From the NCBI RefSeq assembly GCF_000510265.1, contig NZ_CP006745.1, forward strand, positions 703,654 through 767,653: DNA of 64,000 nt, read 5' to 3'. A program made the position numbers and the translations under genes. The notes under the pieces are model-generated. The model was not told where the DNA came from. It did not search any database and saw only the letters and a program-made list of their open reading frames with translations. Each line of letters starts with the position of its first letter. Positions within the stretch are counted from its first letter, which is position 1. This document shows, in pieces, positions 42,686-53,749 of this stretch. The DNA comes from Candidatus Endolissoclinum faulkneri L5 (GTDB lineage Bacteria > Pseudomonadota > Alphaproteobacteria > Thalassobaculales > Thalassobaculaceae).

Positions 42686-43356
42686 TAATTAATTTTTTAA
42701 AAAATCGCTTATATTATAACTAAACTACCCATTATCATATCTAAATAGAAAGCAATACTACGTAAAAAGATCAAGCTATTATAAAAAAAGGTTTATAGAA
42801 TTTCGAGTAATTAAAGAATAAGTTAACGAGTAATTAAAGAATAAGTTAAACTAATTTAATCATTAACAGACAAATAAGCATAATATAAATTATTTTTAAT
42901 TACTAATCAGTATTATTATACTTTTGTATAAATTACGAATATTAAATATAGCTAATAATAAATAATCTGGTATTTTATGTATATAAAGCCCTAAGTTTAG
43001 AAAGATAATGGGATTTAATCAAAAAGTTTTTTTGATTAAATTAGTCAGCGTTATAATAGGGGTATTCTCTTTTATATTCTAAAATTTGGCATGAAAATAA
43101 ATATTCGAATTACCATAAAAGATGCCAGATTTTATAACATTAAACAATTTATAGTAATTTGGTATATAATGGTATGGTAAGATTTCATCTAGAACTGCGA
43201 TAACATTACTATTATCTACAGATGCAATAATGGAAAAACTATTATAAAGGTCAAGCATTGTTGTAACAGAATAATTTAACCCTTGCCATTTAAGGTCTAG
43301 TGTGCCTCGGATTATTTATCCCCAAAAAGCTAAGGCCAACTTTTAGGAAGAAAAAC
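42686..43356. other. Spacer before glnA
   Basis: The P-II gene glnB, commonly paired with glnA in alphaproteobacteria, cannot be found. The spacer holds an exact 23-nt tandem duplication (42804-42826 with 42827-42849). Confidence 0.6.
42804..42849. repeat. Exact 23-nt tandem duplication
   Basis: The unit 42804-42826 is repeated identically at 42827-42849. Confidence 0.92.
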
Positions 43357-44769
43357 ATGTGTAACGACGTGAAAAGGGTTATGAAATTAATCCAGGAGCG
43401 TAACGTTAAGTACGTTGATCTCAGGTTTACAGATCCGCGCGGTGCACTTCAGCACCTCACCCAGCACGTGCGCACGATTGATGAGGAAAGCATAATCGAA
43501 GGATTTATGTTTGATGGGTCATCTATCGCAGGCTGGAAGACGGTTGATGAGTCTGACATGGGTCTGAATCTCGATTTATCTACCGCCGTCATGGATCCTT
43601 TCTTTGCACAACCCACTCTCGCTATTACTTGCGATACATTTGAGCCGTCTACTGGTGAAGCCTATGAACGAGACCCACGTTCAACGGCTAAAGCTGCAAT
43701 CAGCTATATGGCAAACCTCGGTATTGGGGATACAGCATTTTTTGGTCCGGAAGCTGAGTTTTTTCTGTTCGATAATGTAAAAATTGCAATTAGCATGAAT
43801 AAGGGATATTATGAAGTAGATAATGAGGAAGGATCATATAATTCTGGGCGTGAATATGATGAAGGAAATTTAGCGCACCGTCCAGGTGTTAAGGGTGGTC
43901 ATTTTCCAGTCCCTCCAGTCGATAGCAGCCAAGATATTCGTTCCGAAATGTTATCCGTAATGCGCGAGATGAATATTAAAGTTGAGAAGCATCATCACGA
44001 AGTCGCGCCGTCTCAGCACGAACTAGGTATAGAGTTTGGAGCTATGATCCAAATTGCAGATCACTTACAACTTTATAAATACGTAGTAAAACAAGTTGCA
44101 GCGTCTTACGGAAAAACTGCTACGTTTATGCCAAAACCAATCTCTGGTGATAATGGTTCAGGTATGCATGTGCACCAGTCGATTTGGAAAGACGGTAAAC
44201 CAATGTTTGCGGGTTCAGAATATGCTAACCTATCTGACACAGCGCTATACTATATAGGAGGTATTCTTAAGCATGCTCCTGCGATCAATGCCTTTACCAA
44301 CTCTACGACGAACAGCTACAAGCGTTTAATTCCAGGATTTGAAGCTCCCGTATTATTAGCCTATTCTGCTCGTAATAGGTCAGCTTCTTGCCGCATACCA
44401 CACTCAAATAGCCCTAAAGGTAAACGAGTAGAGGTTAGATTTCCTGATCCAGCTGGAAATCCATATTTATCATTTGCAGCTATGCTAATGGCTGGTTTAC
44501 ATGGTATACGGAACAAAATACATCCTGGTAATCCAATAGATAAAAACCTATACGACCTCCCGCCTAAAGAGATATCGGCGATACCGAAAGTTTGCGGTTC
44601 TTTGCGTGAAGCGCTAAATAACCTGGATAAAGATCGAAATTTTCTCACTCAAGGTGGAGTATTTACTGATGATCAGATCGATGGCTATATTGAACTAAAG
44701 ATGCAAGAAGTATACGCATTTGAGCATACGCCGCATCCGATTGAATTCGATATGTATTACTCTAACTAA
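43357..44769 (+). CDS. glnA: Glutamine synthetase type I
   Basis: Glutamine synthetase joins ammonia to glutamate using ATP and is the main ammonia-assimilating enzyme. The frame is open from 43300, but the ATG at 43357 has an AGGAAG site and gives [14 protein letters not shown], the family start, and 470 residues, the dodecameric GSI size. Motifs are [21 protein letters not shown] (metal ligands), the ATP loop [16 protein letters not shown], and [20 protein letters not shown]. The adenylylation tyrosine is kept in NLYDLPP, so control by GlnE-type adenylyltransferase remains possible although glnB is not beside it. Codon use and composition in this gene are slightly more GC-rich than the spacers, as expected for a highly expressed gene. 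Confidence 0.97.
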   Translation: MCNDVKRVMKLIQERNVKYVDLRFTDPRGALQHLTQHVRTIDEESIIEGFMFDGSSIAGWKTVDESDMGLNLDLSTAVMDPFFAQPTLAITCDTFEPSTGEAYERDPRSTAKAAISYMANLGIGDTAFFGPEAEFFLFDNVKIAISMNKGYYEVDNEEGSYNSGREYDEGNLAHRPGVKGGHFPVPPVDSSQDIRSEMLSVMREMNIKVEKHHHEVAPSQHELGIEFGAMIQIADHLQLYKYVVKQVAASYGKTATFMPKPISGDNGSGMHVHQSIWKDGKPMFAGSEYANLSDTALYYIGGILKHAPAINAFTNSTTNSYKRLIPGFEAPVLLAYSARNRSASCRIPHSNSPKGKRVEVRFPDPAGNPYLSFAAMLMAGLHGIRNKIHPGNPIDKNLYDLPPKEISAIPKVCGSLREALNNLDKDRNFLTQGGVFTDDQIDGYIELKMQEVYAFEHTPHPIEFDMYYSN

Positions 44770-45400
44770 TCTCTAACAGGTGTGATACGAGTGCACAAAT
44801 AATTGCTGAGTTTATCTAATAAGCATTACTAATCTGATCATAAATATTACCTTTATTTTATTTCTTTGTTTCTAGTATATGTATATTGTAGTGAATGACT
44901 GGTTTGAATCATTAATTGTTGTTTATTAAGCAAAATGTCCTATAAAAATAAATAGCTTTGCTCTATAATGCATGCAAATTTTGCATGGAATCTCTGTTAG
45001 ATTTTAATTGTTACTTAACATATTAAAATGCTCATTAATCTCTGCGTGATTTAAATTCTACGATGCAATTTTGCGTTTAGGGTATTTGTAGTAGAATTTC
45101 TTCAAAATAGAGCACAGCTAGTAGCTTGCAAATTTAAATGCACAATGCTTACATAAATGTAAGCTGTATAGATAAAATGATTAATCGCTTATGTTAAAAA
45201 TCCATGAGATTTGTATAGACGGAAGTAATTTTTAATCACTTTAATAAAGTTAGCTTATTATTTGACCAAATTGTTTTATTATTTATAGATTTGATGCATA
45301 TTATTTAATAATAAGTGTTTTATTTATCTATTACATATTAAAATTATAGCCTGTTATAATTATAATACAGGCCCCAAATAAATTTTTGGCAGAAAGTTTA
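44770..45400. other. Gene-free spacer
   Basis: I found no gene, RNA or repeat between glnA and parE. Confidence 0.6.
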
Positions 45401-47413
45401 ATGTCAGATTTTTTTGCGAATAATGCTCCTTTCAATATATCGAATTACTCAGCTAAAGATATTGAAGTACTTGATGGCTTGGAGCCTGTGCGTCGTCGAC
45501 CTGGCATGTACGTTGGTGGCACCGACGAGCGTGCTATGCATCATCTGGTGGCAGAAGTGCTAGATAATTCTATGGACGAAGCAATTGCTGGTTTTGCTTC
45601 ACGAATTGGAATAGAGCTCTCTGCTGACCAAACTGTAACTATTTACGATAACGGTCGTGGTATTCCTATTGATCAACATCCAAGATTTTCTAACAAATCG
45701 GCTCTAGAGGTAATTCTTACGACGTTACACAGCGGCAGCAAGTTTTCCGAAAAAGTCTATGCAACTGCCGGTGGATTACATGGAGTTGGTATATCGGTAG
45801 TAAATGCCCTATCCGATAGATTGGAAGTAGAAGTTTTTCGTGAACAACAACTTTACAGACAACGTTTTTCGCGCGGTATCCCAACGGGAGTTTTGGAGAG
45901 CTTAGGCAATAGATTGGGCTGCCAAGGCACTACCGTGCGTTTTCACCCGGATCCTGAAATATTTGGTGCCAAACTGAAATTCCGCCCATCTACTTTATTT
46001 CGTATGGCTCGTTCCAAAGCTTATTTAGTCAACGGTGTAGAAATTTATTGGAAATGTGATTCTGATTTATTAAACGATGATAATAGTACACCGCAAGAAG
46101 TTAATTTACATTACCCAGGCGGGCTCTCTGACTTTCTAGCTGGTGCTATACAAGGTCGTCGCACTATTGCTACTCGGCCTTTTATAGGTGATGTAAAATT
46201 TGCTGGTGATCGAGGTCGTGTAGAATGGGCTATAACTTGGCCTAACGATCAAGATAATGGTTTGCTACTTGCTTATTGTAACGCAATTCCCACGCCACAA
46301 GGTGGTACTCACGAGTCTGGTCTACGCAACGCTTTGGCTCGTGGAATTAGAGCTTATGGAGAATTAGTTAACAACAAAAAAGCAGCACAGATTACATCAG
46401 AAGATACCATGGCTGGAGCTTGTGTGGTGCTAAGCATTTTTATTGCTGATCCAGCTTTTCATGGTCAAACAAAAGATAAACTTGCTACTGCAAGTGCCAC
46501 TAAGCTGGTGGATCAAGCAATAAAAGATCATTTTGATCACTGGCTATCTGGTGATCCAGATACTGCTAACCAACTTTTGAATCTACTAATTGAGAGGGCC
46601 GAGAATCGCCTAAGGCGTCGTCAGCAGAAGGAGATAAGTCGCAAAACCGCTGCTCGTAGGTTGCGACTACCAGGCAAGCTTGCAGACTGCTCACGCTCTG
46701 AGAAAGAAGGGACTGAGATCTTTTTAGTTGAAGGTGATAGTGCTGGAGGATCAGCAAAACAAGCCCGCAATCGAGAAACTCAAGCGATTCTACCATTAAG
46801 AGGTAAGATACTGAATGTAGCTAGTGCTACAGCAGAAAAGTTACGGGCTAACCAAGAACTTAGTGACCTGCTTCTAGCGCTTGGTTGTGGTTCTGGTTCT
46901 TCTTACCAGCAAGATGCTTTGAGATATGAGAAAGTTATTATTATGACTGATGCCGACGTAGACGGCGCTCATATAGCATCGCTGCTAATAACTTTCTTTT
47001 ATCGAGAATTGTATAGGTTGATTGCTGACGGCAATCTTTATCTGGCTATGCCGCCTCTTTACAAGCTAGTGCATAATGGTAAGACTTTTTATGCTCGTGA
47101 CGATGCACACCGTGAAAAACTTGTGCATAGTTACTTTAGTGATAAGGACAAAATAGAAATAAGTCGTTTTAAAGGTTTAGGAGAAATGCAGCCAGCACAG
47201 CTTAAAGAGACCACTATGGATCCTAGATCACGACAACTTATACGTATAAGAATTCCTCCAAATTCTGATTCAGAGCTGATAATAGAGCCAGAACTAAACA
47301 GTGAAAATGTACGTACCCGCCATATGGTTGAAACTCTTATGGGTAAAAAAGCTTATAAACGTATGGACTTCATACAATCAAATGCTCAATTTGTATTGAA
47401 TCTAGATATTTAA
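45401..47413 (+). CDS. parE: DNA topoisomerase IV subunit B
   Basis: ParE is the ATPase/TOPRIM subunit of topoisomerase IV, which unlinks daughter chromosomes. From the ATG at 45401 the protein has 670 residues; the frame extends five codons upstream to a TTG. ATPase motifs are VAEVLDNSMDEAIAGF, DNGRGIPIDQHP and GGLHGVGISVVNALS. TOPRIM motifs are [17 protein letters not shown] and [15 protein letters not shown], followed by RFKGLGEMQPAQLKETTMDP. The DGAHIASLL wording, the GGTDERAMHHL segment near the start and the shorter length separate it from GyrB. parC is not present here. The frame is intact. Confidence 0.96.
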   Translation: MSDFFANNAPFNISNYSAKDIEVLDGLEPVRRRPGMYVGGTDERAMHHLVAEVLDNSMDEAIAGFASRIGIELSADQTVTIYDNGRGIPIDQHPRFSNKSALEVILTTLHSGSKFSEKVYATAGGLHGVGISVVNALSDRLEVEVFREQQLYRQRFSRGIPTGVLESLGNRLGCQGTTVRFHPDPEIFGAKLKFRPSTLFRMARSKAYLVNGVEIYWKCDSDLLNDDNSTPQEVNLHYPGGLSDFLAGAIQGRRTIATRPFIGDVKFAGDRGRVEWAITWPNDQDNGLLLAYCNAIPTPQGGTHESGLRNALARGIRAYGELVNNKKAAQITSEDTMAGACVVLSIFIADPAFHGQTKDKLATASATKLVDQAIKDHFDHWLSGDPDTANQLLNLLIERAENRLRRRQQKEISRKTAARRLRLPGKLADCSRSEKEGTEIFLVEGDSAGGSAKQARNRETQAILPLRGKILNVASATAEKLRANQELSDLLLALGCGSGSSYQQDALRYEKVIIMTDADVDGAHIASLLITFFYRELYRLIADGNLYLAMPPLYKLVHNGKTFYARDDAHREKLVHSYFSDKDKIEISRFKGLGEMQPAQLKETTMDPRSRQLIRIRIPPNSDSELIIEPELNSENVRTRHMVETLMGKKAYKRMDFIQSNAQFVLNLDI

Positions 47414-48131
47414 AATAAAACTAGGTATGTAGATATATCTTCTGTTTAGATTAACAATCATTTATTTAGATGAATACAGAGCTATATTAATTTACTATTT
47501 TATAAAAAAATAATTTTGCTAGCCAGTGATTTATAATTAATATTTACTCGTTAATTCGTTTTATTTAAAAAAGTAACATCATTTTTTACAAGCATCTAAG
47601 CATCATCTATTTTGTACTAGATGTTTTAATCTATAGAAAAGATCTTTACCATTTAATCAGATGTTTTCATCTGGCTAAATTTCTTCAGTAACTAGATTTA
47701 ATTAAACTAAAATTTTTTATTTAATTGTTATAAGACAAAGTAAATAATGCTGCTTAGCAGTTGCTAACTTCTTTTAATTAAGAATGTATAAAAATCGAGC
47801 ATTATAGTTCAGATCATACGAAGTTTTACTAAAGAGCCGCTGAAAAACTTTTCAAGATATAGGAGCATCTTCTGAAAGAGGAAAAAATAAGATTATCTTT
47901 ATTCAACTTATTAGACAATTTTTAGATGATTCACTGCTAGGTAACTACGTCCATATCATTCGTTACTATTGCGATATGTCTATAAATAGCACAGTCAAAT
48001 ATAATAGTTAATTAGCTAATGATACTTTATCTTGAATAATTTTTATTAAAGATAAAGCAATTAAGTCATAGTTTAACGTAAAATACTATTTATTATTTAT
48101 TTAAAAGTAGATAATATTCAAAAAAAAAATC

Positions 48132-48173
48132 ACAGATGCTTGATACTTTATTACAGATGCTTGATACTTTATT
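48132..48173. repeat. Exact 21-nt tandem duplication
   Basis: The unit 48132-48152 is repeated identically at 48153-48173. Confidence 0.92.
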
Positions 48174-48494
48174 ATAAATAGCAATTACATTATAAACTAT
48201 CATTCAGTTAATTATTAACTAGTTCTACTAATCATAAAATACATTCACGTTTTGTAGTCATGATAGTCTATGTACAATTCTTGGTTTGAAGAGTTAATTG
48301 TAAACTAAAATAGCCTATGGGATTTTTAAAATCGGAGTAGTCGTTATTAAAGCTAATTATACTATAGCAATAAATGGGTTAGAAAAGCTATTTATAATCA
48401 GCAGACTATATCGGCAATAAAAAAAATTACCTTTAGCTTAAAATAACTAGCTCCGGCTATTCTCAGCGAGAAATATAAAATATTTGTACATTGG

Positions 48495-48548
48495 AAAGGA
48501 TGTGTAATAGACATTCATTAAATAACAAATGTGTATTACACATCCTTT
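48495..48548 (+). terminator. 21-bp hairpin followed by T-run, upstream of plsC
   Basis: The arms 48495-48515 and 48528-48548 pair with one mismatch around a 12-nt loop and end in a run of five to six T. This has the shape of an intrinsic terminator on the plus strand, but the nearest plus-strand gene upstream, parE, ends more than 1 kb earlier. It may be left over from a lost gene or control plsC, which starts 112 bp later. Confidence 0.6.
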
Positions 48549-48660
48549 TTGCCTTCTAATAAACTAATCTGAACACTATGTTTAATTTATCTGATTTTGC
48601 TGTATTACAGTTGTGTATAGAAGTTCAATATAATTTAGAATCTTTAATGATGGTGATTTC

Positions 48661-49392
48661 ATGATTTATTTAAGATCATCTTTCTTCAATTTGATTTGGA
48701 TACTGTGGTCGCTATTGATGGCGTTGACGGTCCCGATTAGCATACTGTTCTACCGCGGTGACGATGGTCGTTATGCTCGTCAAGTAAGCCGAGTGTGGTC
48801 GCGAGGTACTACTTGGCTATTAGCAATGATTTGTGGGTTACGGTATCGTGTAGAGGGAAGTGAGAACATACCAAATAGACCAGCCTTTTTAGCCTGTAAA
48901 CACCAATCAGCTTTTGAAACATTCGTAATGAATATAATCGTTCCAGATTTATGTATTGCGTATAAAAGCGAGCTAAACTCCGTTCCCATTTTCGGCTGGT
49001 TTTTACGACATTCTAAAATGATGTCAGTTAATCGCAATGGCGGTGCTTCAGCATTACGAAATATGATGGCACAAGCAAGAGCAGAGTCTAACAAAGGTAG
49101 ATATGTACTTATCTTTCCTGAAGGCACTAGAGTAGCAGTTGGCGAGTACGGTAACGCTCACGTTGGAATTGTTGCTATGGTACGCGATCTAAAACTACCC
49201 GTTGTTCCTATCAGCCTCAATTCCGGACTTTATTGGCCAAGAAAATCTTTCTTGCGTTATCCAGGTGAGATCATAATTAGATTTATGCCCGTCATCGAAT
49301 ACGTTGATAAATTTGGGAAAAAAGACCTAGAAGATCTAATAAAAATAATAGGATACGAGTCATGTAGATTATGTTCTATTGAACAACATTAA
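48661..49392 (+). CDS. plsC: 1-acyl-sn-glycerol-3-phosphate acyltransferase PlsC
   Basis: PlsC adds the second acyl chain to lysophosphatidic acid, making phosphatidic acid for membrane lipids. The 243-residue protein has an N-terminal membrane helix (about residues 5-28) and a second hydrophobic segment near residues 50-58. The catalytic motif reads KHQSAFET, an H-x4-E variant of the H-x4-D motif that is common in alphaproteobacterial PlsC. Further blocks are MMSVNRNGG and the phosphate-binding FPEGTRV, then PVVPISLNSGLYWPRK. It stands alone; often it sits near plsX or other lipid genes, none of which appear here. The identity is good. Confidence 0.92.
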   Translation: MIYLRSSFFNLIWILWSLLMALTVPISILFYRGDDGRYARQVSRVWSRGTTWLLAMICGLRYRVEGSENIPNRPAFLACKHQSAFETFVMNIIVPDLCIAYKSELNSVPIFGWFLRHSKMMSVNRNGGASALRNMMAQARAESNKGRYVLIFPEGTRVAVGEYGNAHVGIVAMVRDLKLPVVPISLNSGLYWPRKSFLRYPGEIIIRFMPVIEYVDKFGKKDLEDLIKIIGYESCRLCSIEQH

Positions 49393-51243
49393 AATCAATA
49401 ATAGAGATATAAACTTTAGGAAAAACACTGCACAAGTTTATTATAAAGAAAATAGTATAGAATCATCTAATAAATTACATTAGTTTGTTGATTCATTATA
49501 TTTTGCGGCCTTTTGTGCAAAAGGATTTGTTCCTTATAGAGTAACTTCACCCTTTTTACTGAGTAAAACTAAAATAATGATCGAGCATTATATAGAAAAT
49601 AACCTAATTTAGCAAGATTATTAATTATTTATTAATAATCAAAATTAAAAAGATTTTCTTCCAAAGAGCACTCTATATTGTTAGAGCATTGCTAAAAGTT
49701 TTAATTTAGAATTAAATCTTGCTAGTTTAAATTCTCAATAAAAAATTTTTAATGTAGATAATTAACAAAAATTTTATTTTCTTGACTAAGTTCAGTGTAT
49801 ATCCAGTTAAGCTAAAGTAAAAATTATTTTATTAATCCTAACCTCTGCTACACATATTTATTTTCATAAAAGACTAGGTTTTATTTACCGTTAAATGCTA
49901 TAATCTTAAAAAGATCAGCTAATTGATTAGCATTCAATATGAATTATTACCAGTTTATTACGCATAATGCAAACCGATGATAAGTTAGAAATTGCACTTG
50001 CGAATAATATAGTGAAGTATCCATAGATAATTTTTCACTATAGAGCTTTATATTTTTGATTAACGATTTCGTACATTTTTAACTACAATGAAATTGGCTA
50101 ATTCAAAAAAGCATTTAATGCTTTATAATTTAAGTTTTGCGTGAGTACTACCACTAATGCGTAAAGTTAATAAAGTTTAAAAATTAAACAATTTTGAGCT
50201 ATTAATTTAAAAATATAGTCAACAACTATTAAATGTAATCAATGATTTATGCTAACTATTGTTTGTAAATAAGCAATTGTTTGAATTGTACTGCGATTAT
50301 GCTTTTTCATTGCAATAAAGATAATTCAATTATTATAGAAAAGTATTAGTTGTATTGGTATTAAAGCATTCTGCTTGCGAAGGTATTTTAAGTGCGGTAG
50401 CGAGTTGTTGCAGTGCAATTAGTGATTAAATTATATACAGACGATAATATCATTTTAGAAAATTCTTCTACTCCCTTGTTCGGGGTTATATTCATTTGAT
50501 ATGTATAGTTCGTTATACTGGATTACAAGTATATTTATATACTTGATGCTACTATTTATATACTTGATACTACAATCACAAATCTACTGGCATATATTTT
50601 TGCAGATAAAATGCATTCCACAATCTAATAAAAAACTAATATTTGACTTAATCTAAAACTAAAAATAAACAATTAAACTAAAATAACTATTTATACATCC
50701 ACTTAAGATATTAAATATCAAAGACTGCTCAGTTACTGAGCTAATATCGATTTTGTTAATATTACATAGGTTAGCAGTATTGACGAAAGGATTAGTTAAC
50801 TAATTGCGAGTAGCTAGGTGGTGCATAGAGCACTACACTTACTGTGCTTATTCTGTTCTACTGTGTAAATCTTATTTCTCTTACATTTTTAGAATATTAT
50901 CTAAAAGTAGATAATATTCTATTCTATTCACGATAGAAAGTTTTTAGCGTTAAACAAACACAGTGTAATAAAACTTTCCTAAGTCATATTGTTTCTTTTA
51001 ATGCACCAAGAGGATTCTATGGAATTAATTATAACATCAAAATAGCTTACTGGCTTACTAGTATGGACGTTTAGGTTAATCAACAGGCAATTATTCTAAT
51101 GATAAAAGAAAATTTTAATCAACTTAATACAAAAACTCATCAAGTAGTTTGATCGAATGTTAATCTACTACCTTCATCAAGGATATAGAATTTGTTTTTG
51201 TCTATAAAATCTCTTCAGTTAGGGTTGGTAATTTACCAGTTTG
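49393..51243. other. 1.85-kb gene-free spacer
   Basis: No protein or RNA gene is recognised on either strand. A direct repeat (tatttatatacttgat) is doubled at about 50530-50570. An isolated GAGG-ATG start near 51017 leads to an 8-codon frame only. Confidence 0.55.
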
Positions 51244-51636
51244 TTAATTGATCTGGATTGTCTCGTGTGGGCTGTCAAGAGAAAAGGCTGGGATAGATAC
51301 TTGGAATATTATTCCTTCAGCGTTCTTCATCGCGTAGGTGCCTACCATCATGCCTGATGGGGTAGTTAATGGACAGGCGCTGGTATACTCAAAATGCTCT
51401 TCTGGTTTAAGTATTGGCTGATCTCCTACAACCCCTACCCCGCTTATTTCTCTAATAAGTCCAGTAGCATCGATGATTCGCCAATGACGTGTTATTATGC
51501 GGACGACTTCTCTGCCGTTATTCTCTATTTTGACTTTATAAGCCCAAACATAATGATTATTCGATGGGCTAGAATATCCATCAAGATATACTGAAATTAC
51601 TGTCACATGGATATTACGCGTAGTCTTGCTGTACAT
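51244..51636 (-). CDS. apaG: ApaG family protein
   Basis: ApaG is a small cytoplasmic protein with a fibronectin-III-like fold, linked in enterics to cobalt/magnesium tolerance and dinucleoside polyphosphate control; its exact role is not settled. The 130-residue protein has the family core YVWAYKVKIENNGREVVRII, TRHWRIIDATGLIREISGVG and VVGDQPILKPEEHFEYTSA, then SGMMVGTYAM. The conserved GVGVVGDQP-type loop is present. The start ATG at 51636 fits the normal length. It is isolated between two of the largest spacers in the window, so its survival suggests selection. Confidence 0.93.
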   Translation of the reverse strand: MYSKTTRNIHVTVISVYLDGYSSPSNNHYVWAYKVKIENNGREVVRIITRHWRIIDATGLIREISGVGVVGDQPILKPEEHFEYTSACPLTTPSGMMVGTYAMKNAEGIIFQVSIPAFSLDSPHETIQIN

Positions 51637-52240
51637 TTGCCAGCCCTACATATTTATGTATGTCTGTAATAGGTTTAGTTTGCACCTAAAAATATAAAAG
51701 TTACAATTAACATGTAATTTTGCCTAAACTTAGTTAAATCAATTGTAGTTATTGGCTTAAGAAAATTTTTCTTTTTGCTTCTTGACTTTATAAACTTAAG
51801 TAAAGCGTAACGCTGCAAATTATTTAGAGTAATTAAGTAATTCTTTTTATTTTATTATTAGAAATAAAATATATTATTATAATCCTCCGCAGAGTTAGAT
51901 CAAATTTCTTTGAAAAGTAGTGATTATAGGTTAAGAACGAAATTCATTCTCTTTTTATAAAACATGTATATGATTGTGGTTAAAATCAATCAGTCTCTTT
52001 AATAATTAATAATGCTGGCTTGTATATTCAAAGTTAATGAACTACTGAGCTAAAACGTTTGCTTGTAAACAAAAAAACATTAACAATAGTTAAAAATGAA
52101 TAATCTAGCTTTAATGAGATTGATCAGTAGCATAGTTGCTGACTTATATTTATAACCAAGTAGTGTTATAATTCTTTTACTTAAGTAAAAATACAGTTTT
52201 TCTTTGAAACAAAATACCATCACTATTTTAAATAGTATTT

Positions 52241-52278
52241 TTAATATTACTTAAATCACTAGATTTAAGTAATATTAA
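52241..52278. repeat. 17-bp perfect hairpin
   Basis: The arms 52241-52257 and 52262-52278 are exact complements with a 4-nt loop. No gene lies within 600 bp. Confidence 0.88.
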
Positions 52279-52905
52279 ACCAATTCTGTAGTGTATTTTA
52301 GATTGTTTTTACAACATAACCAAGAAAAACGTTGAATGATAACATTAATTGGATATTATTTCTAATAAATTTAACATACAATCAATGATTATTACCTTAA
52401 GATATAAAGATGTAATATATAAAACTATTAAATCTTTAGAAGACTTTTATTCTTTACTAGTAGTAAGGCAACTTCTAGTTAAAATTCTTTATATAATTAG
52501 TAGATTAGTTTCATTATCTTAGCTTTAACTGCAGTTAAAGCCCTAAGTTAACAAAAATCTTTTTAAGATTACCATCTTAAAACCTACTAAGTATCTAATA
52601 ATAAAAGTTGCTTTAAGTTATACCTAAAAATACAACAATCCAATTTGATTTTATAGGACTTTTATGTATTCCAGATAATCTTGAATAATTAAAATGTTAT
52701 ATAGATGCGTCTTTTACGCCCAAACATTATACCACCTTAAATATGTTAATATATTTAGGGTGCAAATGATAGAATTATACTAATAAGCTTAACTATTCAG
52801 TTAAACACAGTGCATATTTTAAATAAATTGCTAAACAAACTGCATTCGCTATTGTATGCTATTTTTTTTACTTATTTTAATAATTCATTATTTACTAAAA
52901 GCAAA

Positions 52906-52946
52906 ATCAAGTAATAATTTTCAGCATATGAAAATTATTACTTGAT
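52906..52946. repeat. 18-bp perfect hairpin
   Basis: The arms 52906-52923 and 52929-52946 are exact complements with a 5-nt loop, about 800 bp beyond the end of the liv operon. Confidence 0.88.
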
Positions 52947-53749
52947 ACAGTAGCATCAACAAGCTTATTGACTAATAAATTATTTTTTAAAGGAAAATTA
53001 CTACGCTATTTATAAAATAACATAGTTGCTTTCGTAGATATTGTTAGCTCAGATATATAAACTGAGTATGAGTTTCAATTTTTATAGCAAATACTCTTCT
53101 CGCTGAGAATTAAAATATGTTTTTATCAATCTCACATAAAAATAAAAGTAAAAATAATTATCATCGTTGTTAATATACAAGGAAATATTTAAAATCAAAT
53201 TGCTTACTAACTATAGTAAATTGCGTTAATTGTTTTAACAGACACTTATGGTTAGGAAATGGTAGTGTAGCACACACTTATTGCCTCAAACAGAGTAGTT
53301 AAAATAAATTATAGTCAATCTTTTATGATTTAATACATATTAAGAGTTATCATCAACAATAAATCAGCAAACGCAAATGATTTAGGAAGATTTATTGACG
53401 GGTGTTAAAAGTATAATACACAATTAATTTTTAGCAAGTAGTAATGCCCGACTAACTTAGTGGCATAAAACTACTTTCGTAAATCCAGAATCAAAATTGC
53501 TGATGGCCTTATATAGAAAAAATTATTAATCTTACTTTAACTACAAAAATAACAAATAATACCTTTTCTTTTTATGAAAAGTTAGCTTTATTCTTTCTCT
53601 TTTCAGAAATAATTTAAGTAAAACACAAAACATTCCTAATTTAACAACTAATACCATAGGATGAATTTAAGATTCATGTTCTATAGTATTTTTAGAACAT
53701 TTCACCTAAAAATTTTTTTTAAAATAGCCGCCTAATGAATCTTAAAAGA

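Larger units (their letters stand above)
47414..48660. other. Spacer with a duplication and a long hairpin
   Basis: No gene is supported. The spacer contains the exact duplication at 48132-48173 and the inverted repeat at 48495-48548. Confidence 0.6.
51637..53749. other. 2.1-kb gene-free spacer with two hairpins
   Basis: Nothing coding is recognised. The inverted repeats at 52241-52278 and 52906-52946 are the only clear structures. Confidence 0.6.
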
